Below, one piece after another: positions 26,445-37,388 of a DNA stretch of 64,000 nucleotides; positions within the stretch are counted from its first letter, which is position 1, and every line of letters starts with the position of its first letter. Position numbers and translations under genes: made by a program. The DNA is taken from positions 62,001 through 126,000 of the forward strand of contig LRBF01000131.1 of NCBI GenBank assembly GCA_001580565.1. The letters run 5' to 3'. This DNA comes from Caballeronia megalochromosomata (GTDB lineage Bacteria > Pseudomonadota > Gammaproteobacteria > Burkholderiales > Burkholderiaceae). The notes under the pieces were generated by a model, which saw only the letters and a program-made list of their open reading frames with translations, ran no database searches and was not told where the DNA came from.

Positions 26445-28847
26445 ATGGACAGCGTCCACGTGCAAAAATTGAACAACATGTCTCGCACCGAGCACCCGAA
26501 TGGTCCCGCCGCTGAGCACTGGGCAACGAAGTGGGCCAGATCCGTCACCGAACTCGCAGTATTCGCCATAACGCCCGATGGCTTCATCTCGACCTGGAAC
26601 GCCGGAGCAGAGGCCATCTATGGATACCGTCCCGACGAAATCATCGGAACGCACTCGACGATCTTGCTTCCCGATGATCCAAAGGATCGAGAGGCATTTG
26701 AAGCCGAACTTTCCCAGGCGCGAGAAAAAGGCAGCTCCGCGATCGAAGGTTGGCGCAGGCGAAAGGACGGATCGGTGTTATGGGCGAGCGTCGTGACAAC
26801 TGCACTCGTAGATACAAACGGCACCCAAGTTGGCTTCGTAAAACTGGTACGCGACGAAAGCGAGAAACGGAAGGCTCACGAGGCGGTAATCGAAAGCGAG
26901 CGGCGATTCCGATTACTCGTTGATGGCGTTTCCGACTACGCGATCTACATGCTGTCGCCAGACGGTTTTGTCACCAACTGGAACAACGGCGCACGACGCA
27001 TTAAGGGCTACAGCGCGCAGGAGATAATGGGCTCGCACTTTTCCCGGTTCTACACGCCGGAAGACGCAGCAGCCGGCCTGCCGCAGCGTGCACTCGAGAT
27101 TGCAGCCCGTGAGGGACGTTTCGAATCAGAAGGATGGCGTGTGCGCCGCGACGGGACTCGATTTGTCGCCCACGTAATCGTCGATGCGATTCGCGACGAC
27201 TCCGGTGCTCTGCTTGGATTTGCAAAAATTACTCGAGACGTCACTGAGAAGCGAGAAGCCGACAAGCTCCTTGAGGAGACAAAAGCCGCGCTTTTTCGGG
27301 CGCAAAAGATGGAGGCGATCGGCAGGCTGACAGGAGGCGTAGCCCACGACTTCAACAACGTGCTGCAGGTTTTGCGTGGCAATCTCGAATTGCTCCAAAC
27401 CCGTTGCGCCCGGGATCAGTGGTCAATGGAGCGCTTCGGAAACGCGATTCAGGCGGTCGAGCGCGGCGCAACGCTCGCCTCGCAACTGCTGGCGTTTGGT
27501 CGGCGCCAAGCGCTTCGGCCGGAGCCCGTCAATCTGGCGGCAATGGTGCGCGGCACAGATGATTTGCTGCGTCGAGCACTGGGAGAAACCATCGAAGTGG
27601 AAACAGTGGTGTCCGGCGGCCTTTGGAATGCGTTCGTCGACGTTCACCAGCTTGAGAACGTTCTATTAAATCTGGCAATCAACGCGCGCGACGCGATGCC
27701 CGATGGCGGCAAGCTGACGCTCGAATTGTCAAACGCGATGCTTGACGACGACTACGTGCGCTCGCTTTCGGACGTGCCGGCTGGTCAATATGTGATGCTC
27801 AGCGTGACCGATACTGGATGCGGAATGTCGGCCGATGTGCTCGAGAAAGCGTTTGACCCGTTCTTTACCACGAAGCCTGAAGGTCAGGGGACCGGATTAG
27901 GCCTCAGCATGGCTTACGGCTTTGTGAAGCAAAGCGGCGGACACATCCGCATTTACAGTGAGCCTCAGCATGGCACTACAGTGCGCATCTACCTGCCGCG
28001 AACGTCTGCCGAAGCGCGCGAAGCAACGACTAGACTGAACGCTCCCGCCATGGGAGGCAGCGAGACGGTGCTCGTGGTAGAGGACGACACCAAGGTGCAG
28101 GCGACGGTGATCGCGATGTTTACCGACCTGGGCTACACCGTGCTGAAGGCAGACAATGCCGATCAGGCTATTGCAGTGCTCAGCAGCGGCGTTCACGTCG
28201 ACCTTCTCTTCACAGACGTCGTGATGCCGGGAACGTTGAAAAGTCCTGAAATGGCACGACGTGCCGTTCAGCTGCAGCCACATTTGCGCGTCCTCTTCAC
28301 GTCGGGCTATACGCAAAACGCGATTGTTCACGGCGGCCGCCTAGACCCCAACGTCGAGCTCATTAGCAAGCCGTACAGTCGCAAGGAGCTGGCGTCCAAA
28401 GTCCGACAGGTGTTGGGCTCCGAGGGACTGCCTCTGAAAGACGGCGCGGACTCTGTTTCTGCAAGCACGCCCGAGGTCGCGGAGCGCATGGCTCTTCGCG
28501 TATTATTTGTAGACGATGACGAGCCGACGCGCGATGCGGTAAGTGAACTGCTCCGAATGTTAGGGCATCGCCCGACAACCGCGTCCAATGCGCAGTCCGC
28601 ACTCGACGCATTCGATAAGGCCCCGTTCGACGTGCTTCTCGCCGATGTGCACCTGCCCGACCTTTCCGGTATCGAACTAGCTAATCGCATCGCGACGGTG
28701 CACAGGGGCATCTCGGTCATTTTCGCATCCGGTGATACCGTTCAAGACATCAAAGCCGGCGACTTTCATTGGCAAAGCCTTCGCAAGCCCTACGCAGTTG
28801 ACCAGTTGGAGGCAGCGCTTCGTAAAGCGCGGAGGGATAACGCTTGA
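26445..28847 (+). CDS. PAS-PAS hybrid histidine kinase with two receiver domains
   Basis: An 800-residue cytosolic kinase. Two PAS domains (about residues 25-145 and 150-275) each hold the 'GxxExxG' style core and PAC ends such as 'GFVKLVRDESEKR' and 'GFAKITRDVTEKREADKLLE'. The HisKA region has the phospho-acceptor in 'GGVAHDFNNVLQVLRGN' (about 301). The HATPase domain has N box 'NLAINARDAMPDGG' and G boxes 'DTGCGMS' and 'GTGLGLSMAYGF'. Two receivers follow: residues 540-660 ('VVEDD', 'LLFTDVVMPG') and 683-795 ('FVDDDEP', 'LLADVHLPDLSG'). The lack of a membrane helix points to cytosolic sensing, possibly redox or light. No partner regulator is adjacent. Confidence 0.92.
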   Translation: MDSVHVQKLNNMSRTEHPNGPAAEHWATKWARSVTELAVFAITPDGFISTWNAGAEAIYGYRPDEIIGTHSTILLPDDPKDREAFEAELSQAREKGSSAIEGWRRRKDGSVLWASVVTTALVDTNGTQVGFVKLVRDESEKRKAHEAVIESERRFRLLVDGVSDYAIYMLSPDGFVTNWNNGARRIKGYSAQEIMGSHFSRFYTPEDAAAGLPQRALEIAAREGRFESEGWRVRRDGTRFVAHVIVDAIRDDSGALLGFAKITRDVTEKREADKLLEETKAALFRAQKMEAIGRLTGGVAHDFNNVLQVLRGNLELLQTRCARDQWSMERFGNAIQAVERGATLASQLLAFGRRQALRPEPVNLAAMVRGTDDLLRRALGETIEVETVVSGGLWNAFVDVHQLENVLLNLAINARDAMPDGGKLTLELSNAMLDDDYVRSLSDVPAGQYVMLSVTDTGCGMSADVLEKAFDPFFTTKPEGQGTGLGLSMAYGFVKQSGGHIRIYSEPQHGTTVRIYLPRTSAEAREATTRLNAPAMGGSETVLVVEDDTKVQATVIAMFTDLGYTVLKADNADQAIAVLSSGVHVDLLFTDVVMPGTLKSPEMARRAVQLQPHLRVLFTSGYTQNAIVHGGRLDPNVELISKPYSRKELASKVRQVLGSEGLPLKDGADSVSASTPEVAERMALRVLFVDDDEPTRDAVSELLRMLGHRPTTASNAQSALDAFDKAPFDVLLADVHLPDLSGIELANRIATVHRGISVIFASGDTVQDIKAGDFHWQSLRKPYAVDQLEAALRKARRDNA

Positions 28848-29048
28848 AGGGGAATGCTGGCACGAGGACGGACGCAGGCAGTACGGCACGACTGAGTCGC
28901 GCGCTGCGCTCTGCCGACCATGTCGACGATACGTCGCACTCGCTGTGCGCAGCTAGACTGCAGCTATGACGGGCCGCTGAGCGATGAGCAGCGGTATGTC
29001 TTTATGTCAATAAACTGGAAGCCGCCGGACGAACCCATGGCGGTCTTC

Positions 29049-30377
29049 TTACATCATTTCAGGGCGATGCAGCGCTGTGCCGTCGCTAAACCGCTCGAGT
29101 TTGTAGGGTCCAAGATCGAACTGCGGCGCTTCGTTCGTCACGAGCTGGCTCGTCAGCAATCCCGCACCCGGTCCCAGTCCGAAACCATGTCCGCTAAAAC
29201 CGGAGGCGATGACGAGTCCCGGCTTCACCGCGACTTTAGAGATGATCGGCACCAAGTCGGGCGTTGTGTCGATGGCGCCAGCCCAGGTATGGGCGATCCG
29301 CACGTTCGCCAGTTCGGGAAACACGCCTGCGATGTTTCGAACGGCGCGCGAGAGCCATTCGGTATCCGGCCGGGGGTCCAAAATGCGGCATTTCTCGAAC
29401 GGCGTCTTATCGCCGTCGTTCCAGGCGGCGCTTGCCTCCGGTCCGCCAAAAAAGCTGGAACCCACGCGGATCTTCAGCTTCTTGTTGAGCTTGCTGCGGA
29501 ACATAGTGCGGAATTTTACTGAATGGCGCAGGTTCTGCGGCGCGAGCTCAACGCGGCCATAGCCGGGAACGGCAATCGTGTAGCCGCCGTCCAGGCGCCG
29601 TCTAAGTGCAAAGCCCGGTCCGGAGAAACAGCCTTCGATGACGCCCGGCGCTTCCGCTGTGCGCAGCGCTGTGCCTACCACGTTGATGGCTGGCAGATCG
29701 ATGCCGTGGTGCTGGCAAAAAAGCGCGCTCCAGGCGCCGCCCGCGAGTACCACGGAATCTGCGGCGATACGCCCGCGTTCCGTCCATACGCCGGACACGC
29801 TTCCGCCGCTCATATCAAGACCTCGAGCGGCGCAATTCTGGACCACCCTCGCGCCGGACTTCTGCGCGCCGCGTGCAATGGCTGGCGCCGCCTTGGAGGG
29901 TTCCGCACGGCCGTCCGTCGCCGACCACAGACCGCCGACCCAGCGCGCCTTTGACGTCGGGACGCGCGCTTCGAGTTCGCGGGCCGAGAGAATGTCGCTG
30001 CGAAAGCCGACCTCACGCGCCTGGGCGAGCCACGCTTTCCAGCGCTCGACATCCGCCTCCTGCTGAGTGCCGTAGAGAATGCCGCTCTTGCGAAAGCCGA
30101 TGTCGTCGCCGAGTTCGGCGCTGAGTTCGCCCCAGCGTTTGAGGCTGTGCATGGCGAGCGGCAATTCGTACAGGTCGCGATTCTGCTGACGCACCCAGCC
30201 CCAGTTCCGTCCCGATTGCTCGCCGCCGATGATGCCCTTCTCGATAAGCGTCACCGATATCCCGCGCCGCGCGAGTTCATACGCCGTGCTGACGCCGACG
30301 ATGCCGCCACCTATAACCACGACATCGCATCGATCCGGGAATGCTTCGCTGTTGATGACTTCGTCGATTCTGAGCAT
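29049..30377 (-). CDS. FAD-dependent oxidoreductase (DadA/GlyOx-like)
   Basis: A 442-residue flavoprotein with the N-terminal FAD fold 'CDVVVIGGGIVGVSTAYELA' and the following Glu in 'VTLIEKG'. A central substrate region follows, then a C-terminal second FAD contact 'GLVIASGFSGHGFGLGPGAG'. It belongs to the D-amino-acid/sarcosine/glycine oxidase superfamily (DadA-like). 'EQSGRNWGWVRQQNRDLYEL' is typical of proteobacterial members that oxidise secondary or D-amino acids. No neighbouring transporter or catabolic gene hints at the substrate. Cytosolic or membrane-associated. Confidence 0.9.
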   Translation of the reverse strand: MLRIDEVINSEAFPDRCDVVVIGGGIVGVSTAYELARRGISVTLIEKGIIGGEQSGRNWGWVRQQNRDLYELPLAMHSLKRWGELSAELGDDIGFRKSGILYGTQQEADVERWKAWLAQAREVGFRSDILSARELEARVPTSKARWVGGLWSATDGRAEPSKAAPAIARGAQKSGARVVQNCAARGLDMSGGSVSGVWTERGRIAADSVVLAGGAWSALFCQHHGIDLPAINVVGTALRTAEAPGVIEGCFSGPGFALRRRLDGGYTIAVPGYGRVELAPQNLRHSVKFRTMFRSKLNKKLKIRVGSSFFGGPEASAAWNDGDKTPFEKCRILDPRPDTEWLSRAVRNIAGVFPELANVRIAHTWAGAIDTTPDLVPIISKVAVKPGLVIASGFSGHGFGLGPGAGLLTSQLVTNEAPQFDLGPYKLERFSDGTALHRPEMM

Positions 30378-30759
30378 GATTGGCTGATGATGTAATCGCG
30401 GCTCGCAAGCGCCGCTTGGCTGCGGCGCATCGGGCGGGATATGTTAAGAACGCTGAGCGCAATGTCGCACCATCCGCTTGCGTTGGATAGGACGATCTTC
30501 CTGCGCGCCGCATACTCGCCTGCCCGGTCAACGGACCCGCGTCCGGTGAGAAGTGGCGCGGTAGACTTTCTCGACCGGTCAATGGCCATCCTGGCCACAG
30601 CAGTTGCTGCTGCGTCATTTTCGCCACGTCCGGATTGCCTGGTACGATTATGGCCAGCTATGCGCCGCCATGGGCGGTCAGCTTGGCGCACACATCAAAA
30701 CTGAAATGCTAGGGACGACGCGGCCGTCTGTTTCGCAATTCGTGCAGGCATGCACCATG
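30378..30759. other. intergenic stretch without a recognised gene
   Basis: About 380 bp between the flavoprotein start and the VIT-family relic. I see no ribosome site or recognisable motif. Confidence 0.45.
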
Positions 30760-31195
30760 CCCTGAATCAAAAGAACACGAGCTTGCACTCATCTCCAAAG
30801 CGAAAGGGTTGAGCGCGGAAGAGGCCAAGCGTGTCGCCTCGCAAATCATGCAGGATTAGGACAAGGCATTAGACGCGCTGGTGCGCGAAGAACTGGTACT
30901 TGACCCGGCTGAACTAGGCGGCAATCCGTGGTCCGCTGCCGGCGTCTCGTTTTGCCTATTTCCATCGGCGCCATTCTCCCCGCCATGCCGTTCCTTTGGT
31001 CGACAGGTTAAACGGCAATCGTCGAATGCATCGGTTTCAGCATGCTGGCACTGGCGGCCATCGGAGTTCTTCACCTCAGTGTTCAACGGTCGCAGTGCTG
31101 GATTTTCAGCGGTTCGGCGAACACTCGTTGGTCTGGCGGCAGCCGCCTTTACATTCGGCGTTGGCAGAGTCCTCGGAGGAGCAGTCGTCTCATAA
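30760..31195 (+). pseudogene. VIT1/CCC1-family metal transporter remnant
   Basis: Three frames together rebuild the C-terminal two-thirds of a VIT-family iron/manganese transporter. The pieces are 'ELALISKAKGLSAEEAKRVA', then 'LVREELVLDPAELGGNPWSA', 'ISIGAILPAMPFLWSTG', and finally 'FSAVRRTLVGLAAAAFTFGV'. In-frame stops (TAG at 30856) and at least two frameshifts break it. The N-terminal part is absent. The order of the pieces and the spacing match the family well, so the identification is good although the gene is dead. Confidence 0.8.
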
Positions 31196-31453
31196 GGTGT
31201 TTCATGCCTGTCTGCGGCGCTTTGCTCTTTCAACGTGGCGACTCTATGCCACGTTGGGTCATAAGTTCCGGAACTATAACTGCTATTGAGCCAGAAGCGG
31301 TCAAATGATGGTCCGCACGACGCGTTCGTTGGACGTCTCAAATTGGCCACACCGGGACACGGCCCCTGATCGGCACATTGTCATGCGACAAACGATAGAG
31401 GCCAAGCGCCATCTGCCCCGAAATTCCTCTATGTCATTAATACGCCGCTGATC

Positions 31454-31990
31454 GTGTTACTCCATTGGCACGGATTCCGGCGTGCGTCGCCCCTCGTCTT
31501 GCCTGGCGTTGATATTCCTTCACGTCCTGTTCCTCCATCGGCCATCACGCTGAATTTTCAATGGCGAAGCTTCGAGACGGTGGATTTGCTGGTGCTTGAC
31601 GCAGCCTGGCAACTCGGCGCGTGGGACGTGGAGCGTGCTGAGCAGCGCAGTTGCAACGTCCTAGGCGCACGCGCGGCAAAGGCGCTCCCCTGCCGGCAGG
31701 CGTTCGGTTTCTACGAGGCAGACGCGAGCAACCGGGCACCGCGAGACGATGACGAGAGCGGGCGCAAAAGCTTAATGCAACTCACTTCGCGCCGAGGCTA
31801 TCTACGCTGGATTTTTCGACCCGTGCACTCTGGTTTGTGGCGCGCGCTTAACGAACCCGACGACACATTGAATGCTGATGGCGGACGTCGGCCCCCGTGT
31901 CCTGCTGCGCCTATATCTCGTCGGCGCGACCACCGGGGGCGCACCATTTATCGGCTCGGCCGAGTGCATCGTATCCTCCTGCCGCTCTGA
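31454..31990 (+). CDS. hypothetical or decaying gene
   Basis: A 178-residue open frame. Its middle part (from 'TVDLLVLDAAWQLGAWDVER' through 'CRQAFGFYEADASN' to 'LMQLTSRRGYLRWIF') has the composition of a real soluble protein. The N- and C-terminal ends are Arg/Pro-rich and look out of frame. No ribosome site is obvious. It may be a damaged copy of a small Burkholderia protein of unknown role. Confidence 0.35.
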   Translation: MLLHWHGFRRASPLVLPGVDIPSRPVPPSAITLNFQWRSFETVDLLVLDAAWQLGAWDVERAEQRSCNVLGARAAKALPCRQAFGFYEADASNRAPRDDDESGRKSLMQLTSRRGYLRWIFRPVHSGLWRALNEPDDTLNADGGRRPPCPAAPISRRRDHRGRTIYRLGRVHRILLPL

Positions 31991-32023
31991 TACAAAAAGT
32001 TACAAATCGAGCTTTCGCCACCT

Positions 32024-32052
32024 CTTGAATCGAAAAACGCCCACCCTTATTT
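32024..32052 (+). promoter_or_regulatory. sigma32-like promoter of groESL
   Basis: CTTGAAT at 32024-32030, a 14-bp spacer, then CCTTATTT at 32045-32052. It resembles the sigma32 consensus (CTTGAAA ... CCCCATNT) and matches in layout the divergent pair at 37513-37592. The groES start lies about 105 bp downstream. Confidence 0.6.
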
Positions 32053-32157
32053 CGCTTTTCGCCAGGCTTTGCTCGGCTGCGCGGTGGCACTCAGCGTGTC
32101 GCAATCGTGCGGCCGGATTCCCTTATTGGTGATCCTTCAATCGCTCAGGAGATGGAA

Positions 32158-34205
<2,048 letters not shown>

Positions 34206-34314
34206 CCGGCAGCGGGTTGCTCGACGTGCCTGTCGTTGATGATAGGTGCAATTGGTTCATTTGCGGGCGCCGCATTTTACTCCGTCGTGCGGCGCTGCTT
34301 TTTAGCAAGCTGAC

Positions 34315-34569
34315 ATGAAACTCGAACTTCGCATTGATTCCAAGCCGCTCGAGGTCGAGCTCGACGATGTCATTGCGGCGCTCCTGGCGCGCCGGCTCGA
34401 TCTACCCGACGACGCGAATCTCGAAGATGCCCTCGCTCGTTATCTAAGCGAAAAAGGTGCGCCGTGGGTGCTTGACGAGGAGCATATGCGTAGGCGTATT
34501 TTCCGTCGCCTGATCCTCGACATCGCCGACCCGGCCTTGATCATTCGACACCTGATGACCGGTCAATGA
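34315..34569 (+). CDS. small hypothetical protein in the groESL unit
   Basis: An 84-residue acidic protein (MKLELRIDSKPLEVELDDVI...) that begins 109 bp after groEL and ends 18 bp before the next gene. It has a beta-strand-like N-terminus and a helical C-terminus ('MRRRIFRRLILDIADPALII'). No known domain is recognised. Tight coupling to the following gene and its position after groEL suggest a role with the chaperonin or with the island, but nothing more can be said. Confidence 0.6.
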   Translation: MKLELRIDSKPLEVELDDVIAALLARRLDLPDDANLEDALARYLSEKGAPWVLDEEHMRRRIFRRLILDIADPALIIRHLMTGQ

Positions 34570-34587
34570 CTCGCCCTGGAGCATGAC

Positions 34588-35154
34588 ATGATGAAAGGGA
34601 CCTACAAACCGAACGACTCGACGAACCACGCGAGCTCGGGCGCTCGCGCTAGCGAGGCGATGCCCGATGGCACCGTCGCGCGCATCGTTTCGGAACTTGA
34701 GAATGTCGTGACGCTTATGCGTCAAACCTCGATGCAACGCGGTTATGCGTCAAGTCACATCTATATTCCCGCGACGCCGTCGCGCATGGACATGGCAATT
34801 TTGATTGCCTTGGCCGAGACGTACGGCCAAGCCATCGTCGAAGATCCGCGCTTTTATCCCGCGATTTCTTTTGTGGCTGAGCGCGGCGGCGTCGCCCTCG
34901 TCCAGCAAGTTCTCTTCGGCGACTCGATGAATTCCGTGCCATCGGGAGCTGCATGCAATGATGTGCTCTCCTCGCTGCTAAAAGAGGCCCGACCCGCTTT
35001 CGAGTTTCTCTGCGGAACTTGGCCCGAGGCCTTTATGGCACAGGCGAACACCGCCCTGCGCCGGCTCGGCTTTTCTGCGCTCACGAGACCCATGAACCCG
35101 CGGCAAGCGAGATCGATCCACCCAACGGACGACGGGGCCAACGCTGCGCGATAA
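34588..35154 (+). CDS. hypothetical protein in the groESL unit
   Basis: A 188-residue soluble protein with no recognised domain. A Ser/Asn-rich N-terminal tail is followed by a mostly helical body: 'VARIVSELENVVTLMRQTSM', then 'SRMDMAILIALAETYGQAIV', then 'VALVQQVLFGDSMNSVP'. It starts 18 bp after the previous gene, so the two are probably co-translated as part of groES-groEL-orf-orf. Start ATG 34588 has a GGAGCATG context. Function unknown; conservation next to other accessory groESL copies would be the best clue. Confidence 0.6.
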   Translation: MMKGTYKPNDSTNHASSGARASEAMPDGTVARIVSELENVVTLMRQTSMQRGYASSHIYIPATPSRMDMAILIALAETYGQAIVEDPRFYPAISFVAERGGVALVQQVLFGDSMNSVPSGAACNDVLSSLLKEARPAFEFLCGTWPEAFMAQANTALRRLGFSALTRPMNPRQARSIHPTDDGANAAR

Positions 35155-35217
35155 GCATGGACATGCGAGGAGCCGCTACAGGTGGGCATGTTTATAACGT
35201 AATGCATTGCTCGGTGC

Positions 35218-35631
35218 GTGCCTGATCTGAGTGATATGCGCAGAGATTCTCGGGTGCCAGGCGCGCCGTCGCCCAAGCTCCCATCCGGCGTGCTCGGCCT
35301 GGATTACCTCAAGTTCTCGCAACTGTCGGTGAGCGACGAATTCCTGACGCGGGAAGCGATTGGCAGCCCAGCCGTGGATGACGCGTTGGCTTCCATTCGC
35401 TTAGGTACGATGCGCGCCACGCGGCCGGCAATGAAAGTATTCTTTGATGGTTGCCGGTTTTGGCTGGCCAGTCATGTTCACCATTATCAGGCCGCCCGCC
35501 TCCTCGGCGCCTGTCACCAGGAGTTTTGGTGTGACATTCAAGCCGGCACGAGCAACGATGCTGTCCAGTATGCGTCGAGGATTTCGGGCGGCAGCCGTAC
35601 GTGTCATAACCCGCCCATTTCAGCGCGCTGA
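35218..35631 (+). pseudogene. ParB/Srx-like nuclease-domain fragment
   Basis: The frame encodes the core of a plasmid-type ParB/Spo0J N-terminal domain: a leader strand ('LDYLKFSQLSVSDEFLTREA'), then 'VDDALASIRLGTMRATRPAM', then 'KVFFDGCRFWLASHVHHYQA', then 'ARLLGACHQEFWCDIQAGTS'. The usual G-F-H-R in the phosphate-binding motif reads V-H-H-Y here. The helix-turn-helix part that should follow is missing; the frame ends in unrelated residues. It may be a remnant of an integrated plasmid or element, which fits its place next to a tRNA gene. Confidence 0.55.
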
Positions 35632-35723
35632 TCGCCTCCATCGACTCAGCCAATCGGTCGCACGCTACCAAGAAATCAGACAGTGCGACACCTGCGGCGG
35701 CGGCATTGCGTCAGGATATCTCA

Positions 35724-35796
35724 TGGGCCGTACTGGGTTCGAACCAGTGACCAACGGATTAAAAGTCCGCTGCTCTACCAGCTGAGCTAACGGCCC
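35724..35796 (-). tRNA. tRNA-Lys (anticodon TTT)
   Basis: The minus strand folds into a clover leaf: acceptor GGGCCGT/ACGGCCC, D arm 'TTAGCTCAGCTGGTAGAGCA', anticodon loop CTTTTAA with TTT, and T arm ACTGG-TTCGAAC-CCAGT. The 3' CCA is not encoded; after the discriminator A the sequence is TGA. Most tRNA genes of this group encode CCA, so the 3' end may have been altered by an insertion event, or this is an extra copy. No intron. Confidence 0.93.
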
Positions 35797-35842
35797 CACT
35801 TGCCGATTAACATGCTGCGGGAATCGCACTTACCCGGTCACT

Positions 35843-36403
35843 CTAGCCAATATCGATCGTGCGACTCGCGGAACGCGCCGACTCTGACTTCGGCACGGTC
35901 AATGTAAGTATGCCCTGGTCGAATTTGGCCAGGGCGCGATCGGGCTCGGCGTTTTCTGGCATCGGGATGGTCCGTGTAAAGCGCCCATACGCTCGCTCCA
36001 GCCGGTAGCACCCGTCCTCTTCGCTACGGACATCCTGTTTCTTCTCGCCGCGCAAGACGAGCGCGCCATCCTCGACGCTTACGCTCACGTCCTCGCGCTC
36101 CATTCCGGGCAACTCAGCCGTCACGCGCAGTATCTTTCCTTCGTCGACCACGTCGATACGCGGCTGGAAGCGCGATGAGCTGAAGTCGCCAAACCATCTT
36201 TCCAGCGCCCCACGTCCGGCAAAAGGGTCCTGAAAAAATTCTTCGACGGCGCGCCACGGATCGCGCGAGAAGAATCGAGGCATGTCAGGCCACGTCGAGC
36301 GCGACTGTTCACCGCCCGGCGAATGCTCCGCGTTCGCATCGGACTTGCGCGTCGACCCGCGCAGGAACTTGAACGGGTTCCATTTCCTTGGATCGGTATT
36401 CAT
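35843..36403 (-). CDS. Hsp20 small heat-shock protein
   Basis: A 186-residue protein from ATG 36403, with AGGAG 9 bases upstream. The N-terminal arm begins 'MNTDPRKWNPFKFLRGSTRK', a close match to the ClpK-linked Hsp20 at 1408-2007, so these are paralogs. The alpha-crystallin domain occupies about residues 85-180, with 'RVTAELPGMEREDVSVSVED' and 'KFDQGILTLTVPKSE'. It is the last of three adjacent hsp20 genes and lies 92 bp after the second; a strong hairpin sits in the gap. ATP-independent holdase of the cytosol. Confidence 0.94.
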   Translation of the reverse strand: MNTDPRKWNPFKFLRGSTRKSDANAEHSPGGEQSRSTWPDMPRFFSRDPWRAVEEFFQDPFAGRGALERWFGDFSSSRFQPRIDVVDEGKILRVTAELPGMEREDVSVSVEDGALVLRGEKKQDVRSEEDGCYRLERAYGRFTRTIPMPENAEPDRALAKFDQGILTLTVPKSESARSASRTIDIG

Positions 36404-36444
36404 GGTTTGCTCCTGCCGATTCGTCAGCCAACGACTTAATTTAC

Positions 36445-36471
36445 GGGTGGCGGCCTCTCGGACCGCCACCC
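36445..36471 (-). other. intercistronic hairpin between hsp20 genes
   Basis: A 9-bp GC-rich stem (GGGTGGCGG paired with CCGCCACCC) with a 9-base loop lies in the 101-bp gap between two hsp20 genes. No U-run follows on the minus strand, so it is not a classical terminator. It may slow transcription or protect the upstream message from 3' decay. Confidence 0.5.
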
Positions 36472-36504
36472 CAAGTCTCCTGCTGCTTTTCTTGCTTGCG
36501 GGGC

Positions 36505-36912
36505 CTAGCCCGTACGCACTTCAATACGGCGGGGGCGAGCTTCGTCCCGACGCGGTATCGTCAGCTGCAACACGCCGTCCTTCAGATTGGCATCGATCTT
36601 CGAGGCGTCCAGGTCGGACCCGAGCGAGAACGCTCGCGCGAAGTGGGGCTGGCGGATCTCGGCGTGCTGCAGCCGCAGCCCGGCCGGAGTCGGCACCACC
36701 GCCTCGGCTTCGATGAACAGATTACCGTCGTGGACCTTCACGTCGAGCCGGTCCTTCGTTACGCCAGGCAAATCCGCCCACAAGACGACGCCCTGGCTAT
36801 TTTCAAAGATATCGACCGGCGGCGTGATGGTGATCCGACGCTCGGACGGCTTCCCCTCCCTGCCGACGACCGCGCTTTCGCCTTTCCTGGCAAGCTCTGT
36901 TGTGGCGTTCAT
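36505..36912 (-). CDS. Hsp20 small heat-shock protein
   Basis: A 135-residue protein from ATG 36912, with AGGAGG upstream. A short N-terminal arm is followed by the alpha-crystallin domain ('ITPPVDIFENSQGVVLWADL', 'VKDRLDVKVHDGNLFIEAEA', 'KDGVLQLTIPRRDEARPRRI'). It ends in an R-R-I-E-V type tail, which in this family docks into neighbouring subunits. It is the middle gene of three hsp20 copies and starts 25 bp after the first, so it is in the same transcript. It differs enough from both neighbours to form mixed oligomers. Confidence 0.94.
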   Translation of the reverse strand: MNATTELARKGESAVVGREGKPSERRITITPPVDIFENSQGVVLWADLPGVTKDRLDVKVHDGNLFIEAEAVVPTPAGLRLQHAEIRQPHFARAFSLGSDLDASKIDANLKDGVLQLTIPRRDEARPRRIEVRTG

Positions 36913-36937
36913 GATGTCCTCCTTCGACTCTAACGTT

Positions 36938-37381
36938 TCATTGAACGGTAATAGCTCGTGGCTTGGATGCCTCCCGCTTGCCAATCCTCACCGTCAGGCA
37001 GCCATTGGTGTATTGCGCAGTAACTTTGTCGGGGTCCGCATGCTCCGGTAGCTCAATGACGCGTCGAAAAGAACCTACGAATCGTTCCTGCGCATAGGTG
37101 CGCATTTCTTCACCGTCGGTCGCGGGTTGCGCCGCCGCGCGCTCTCCGCTGATGCTCAATAGGCCCTTGTCAATTGACACGTCCAGACTCTTCGGATCGA
37201 CTCCGGGCGCAAACGCAACGACCTCGATTGAGTCGTCGGTCGAGCCGATATTGATTTGCGGGAAGGCGCCGAAACGCCCAGAACGGATGCTGGAAGGGAA
37301 ACCACCGAACATGCTCGCCATCTGCCGTTGCAGGCGATCGAGCTCGCTGAACAGGTCGGTCCCGGAATAGAGATCGCTCAT
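36938..37381 (-). CDS. Hsp20 small heat-shock protein (first of three)
   Basis: A 147-residue protein. ATG 37381 (MSDLYSG) is chosen because AAGGAGG lies 8 bases upstream; an ATG 6 bases earlier overlaps that site. The N-terminal 'GTDLFSELDRLQRQMASMFG' is typical of class A Hsp20. The alpha-crystallin domain includes 'VDPKSLDVSIDKGLLSISGE' and 'TAQYTNGCLTVRIGKREASK'. It heads the three-gene hsp20 unit. Upstream are a sigma32-like promoter at 37513-37541 and a leader of about 125 bases with a hairpin that can cover the ribosome site. The same leader occurs, duplicated, upstream of the dnaK unit. Confidence 0.94.
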   Translation of the reverse strand: MSDLYSGTDLFSELDRLQRQMASMFGGFPSSIRSGRFGAFPQINIGSTDDSIEVVAFAPGVDPKSLDVSIDKGLLSISGERAAAQPATDGEEMRTYAQERFVGSFRRVIELPEHADPDKVTAQYTNGCLTVRIGKREASKPRAITVQ

Positions 37382-37388
37382 GATCATT

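Noticed and set aside
35444..35785. Plus-strand frame ending 'GRTGFEPVTNGLKVRCSTS'
   Set aside because: This is the well-known false protein read from the antisense of a tRNA-Lys gene.
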